6,646 bases of DNA. Origin: an uncultured cyanobacterium (lineage in GTDB: Bacteria; Cyanobacteriota; Cyanobacteriia; Cyanobacteriales; Geitlerinemataceae). The stretch spans positions 1-6,646 of the forward strand of contig CAKZKB010000485.1 in NCBI GenBank assembly GCA_937121005.1, read 5' to 3'. A program made the translations under genes and the position numbers. Below, one piece after another: positions 5,487 through 6,646 of the stretch (position 1 is its first letter; each line of letters opens with the position of its first letter). Below the pieces are notes generated by a model. The model saw nothing but the letters and a program-made list of their open reading frames with translations. It did no database searches and had not been told where the DNA came from.

Positions 5487-6245
5487 ATGCAAGACGACAC
5501 CAACTATCAAGAATTCAAACAACGCATCCAATCCTATTTGGCTGAAAAACAGCGTCACCGCTTTGTAGACTTTGCTAAGCGAGAGCGTCGTAGCGATCTT
5601 CCCCTGTCGGCGATCGCGGCAATTTCTGGGGGAAAATACATGACCCATTGGCGGGGAATTGAAGTGTTCAAAGATCCCCTAGATGTCGTCATTTACCAAC
5701 AATTAATTGCCGAATTATGCCCTAAAACGATATTTGAGTTGGGAACCTATACAGGGGGAACCACCTTGTGGATGGCCGATTTGTTGCATACTTTAGATGT
5801 TGACGGACATATCTACTCCGTTGATATTGATGGGAGTCTACCAGGGGATACGGTCAAAAAACATCCCAAAATTACCTTCATCGAAGGCGATCTCAATCGC
5901 ATAGATTCTGTTTTTCCTGACGAATTGCTCGATCGATGTCCCCATCCCTGGCTTGTCATTGAAGACGCTCATATTAACGTCGTGGGAGCCTTAGAATTTT
6001 TCCACAACTGGATGCAAAGCGGAGACTACTTTATCGTCGAAGATACCAACCCCGATTCGCCTGCTATTTCCGGGATGGGGTTGTTTGAGGATATGGAATA
6101 CGTTCCCTTCGGTCCGGGAAAACTCGAAGAACTCGAACAATTTATGCAAGTTCGCGGTGACGATTACCGAGTCGATTCCTACTATACCGATATGTTTGGC
6201 TTCAATGCCACCTGGAATTGGAATGGATTTTTGAGACGAAATTAA
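5487..6245 (+). CDS. CmcI/rhamnosyl O-methyltransferase family protein ('cephalosporin hydroxylase')
   Basis: This 252-residue protein belongs to the RMNT_CmcI family. The database name 'cephalosporin hydroxylase' comes from CmcI of cephamycin biosynthesis, but the fold is a SAM-dependent methyltransferase, and relatives O-methylate rhamnosyl groups. Visible family marks are HWRGIEVFKDPLDVVIYQQL (54-73), motif I FELGTYTGGTTLWMAD at 83-98, the acidic end of the next strand IYSVDID (109-115), and two acidic pairs, E159-D160 (VIEDAH) and E185-D186 (IVEDTN), placed like the metal ligands of CmcI. The length is normal. The ATG at 5487 has no clear Shine-Dalgarno sequence; a possible promoter at 5435 would give a short leader. 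O-methylation of a hydroxyl on the cluster product is the simplest guess. No beta-lactam genes and no CmcJ-like partner are visible here, so a cephalosporin role is unlikely. Confidence 0.88.
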   Translation: MQDDTNYQEFKQRIQSYLAEKQRHRFVDFAKRERRSDLPLSAIAAISGGKYMTHWRGIEVFKDPLDVVIYQQLIAELCPKTIFELGTYTGGTTLWMADLLHTLDVDGHIYSVDIDGSLPGDTVKKHPKITFIEGDLNRIDSVFPDELLDRCPHPWLVIEDAHINVVGALEFFHNWMQSGDYFIVEDTNPDSPAISGMGLFEDMEYVPFGPGKLEELEQFMQVRGDDYRVDSYYTDMFGFNATWNWNGFLRRN

Positions 6246-6247
6246 TT

Positions 6248-6327
6248 GAGGTACGAGGTACGAGGTTCTCTTCCCCCCAAACCCCCAAACCCCTAATCCC
6301 CTAACTCCTCTTCCCCCCAAACCCCCA
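6248..6327. repeat. Short direct repeats and C-rich low-complexity DNA after the last gene
   Basis: GAGGTAC is repeated in tandem from 6248 (two full copies and GAGGT, ending at 6266). It is followed by C-rich DNA in which a 20-base unit, 6268-6287, recurs exactly at 6308-6327. The low-complexity C-rich tract looks like expanded intergenic filler, not a coding region. Confidence 0.7.
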
Positions 6328-6332
6328 TCTTA

Positions 6333-6364
6333 GAAACGGGTCACTGATACGGCGCGATCGTTTC
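6333..6364 (+). other. Possible stem-loop downstream of the cluster
   Basis: GAAACG (6333-6338) pairs perfectly with CGTTTC (6359-6364) around a 20-base loop. It is followed by AAATTTTCC, which is a poor T-run. It could end the transcript of the last gene, but the long loop and weak tail make this uncertain. Confidence 0.25.
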
Positions 6365-6646
6365 AAATTTTCCGGACTACCCTAGAGATAGAGTGCTAAA
6401 CCCTACAAGCGCACCCGACAACGAGAGCGAGCGTACCGCCGCCATCGTTCCACTGGATTTAGTGACCTAACCCACAGGCAGACTCTTAAAAGGTGTTCTA
6501 CAATAAGGAATAACTGTCGGTCGATGCCAACCGCCGCTACCGGAAGCAGACACCGAGGAATGCCGCAAGCAGCGCCACTGAGAGACGTCAGCAGTCTGAG
6601 GACTTTGACCGTGCAGCACGACTTGCCGAGCTGCTGTACGAGCAGA
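6365..6646. other. Unassigned region at the window end, no convincing gene
   Basis: No protein family is recognised here and no exact HIP1 site occurs. Several short local stems can be drawn: GCT/AGC (6536-6538 with 6545-6547), CGGT/ACCG (6518-6521 with 6530-6533), both inside TGTC/GACA (6515-6518 with 6549-6552; C6518 is shared, so they compete), and TGC/GCA around CGCAA just after. An open frame on the + strand from 6514 to the edge reads as a charged, helix-like peptide but lacks a normal start codon (CTG preceded by AAGGA). The stretch could be a structured RNA, the 5' end of a mobile element, or a decayed gene. I cannot choose between them. Confidence 0.35.

Noticed and set aside
5991..6320. 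109-codon minus-strand open frame across the end of the CmcI-like gene
   Set aside because: Its start is translated from the C-rich low-complexity tract (Gly-rich peptide), and the rest is antisense to a real gene.
6268..6327. C-rich direct repeats as a CRISPR array
   Set aside because: Only two copies of a 20-base low-complexity unit are present, with a low-complexity spacer and no dyad; this is repeat expansion, not an array.

Overview
The window comes from a cyanobacterium, probably a filamentous or large-genome lineage. The evidence is at least nine exact copies of the HIP1 octamer GCGATCGC (for example at 267, 536, 595, 839, 1773, 3056, 4925, 5142 and 5610), many partial CGATCG sites, and intergenic repeats of a kind common in cyanobacterial genomes. 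All recognisable genes lie on the + strand.

Layout: 3-551 is the C-terminal part of a sodium:solute symporter of the PutP type, cut by the window start. Five genes follow in the same direction. 642-2006 is a protein with two SAM-methyltransferase domains. 2077-3243 is a PLP-dependent class I/II aminotransferase. 3634-4356 is a single-domain SAM-methyltransferase resembling aminosugar N,N-dimethyltransferases. 4392-5366 is an NAD-dependent D-2-hydroxyacid dehydrogenase of the SerA superfamily. 5487-6245 is a methyltransferase-fold protein of the CmcI/rhamnosyl O-methyltransferase family, often labelled 'cephalosporin hydroxylase'. The aminotransferase and the following methyltransferase are separated by about 390 bases of nested inverted repeats. 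The last 400 bases (6246-6646) begin with short direct repeats and C-rich low-complexity DNA and continue into an unassigned stretch with many possible short stems and no convincing gene.

Working together (inference): a 2-hydroxyacid dehydrogenase plus an aminotransferase is the logic of SerA plus SerC, in which a hydroxyacid is oxidised to a 2-keto acid and then transaminated to an amino acid. It could also run in reverse. Up to four SAM-dependent domains in three neighbouring genes could then methylate the product on N, O or C. There is no NRPS, PKS, carrier protein, ATP-grasp or sugar-nucleotide gene in the window. If these five genes form a pathway, it would make a small, heavily methylated amino-acid- or hydroxyacid-derived metabolite. 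I do not recognise the set as a characterised cluster. Substrates and product cannot be deduced from the sequence, and the cluster may extend beyond the window.
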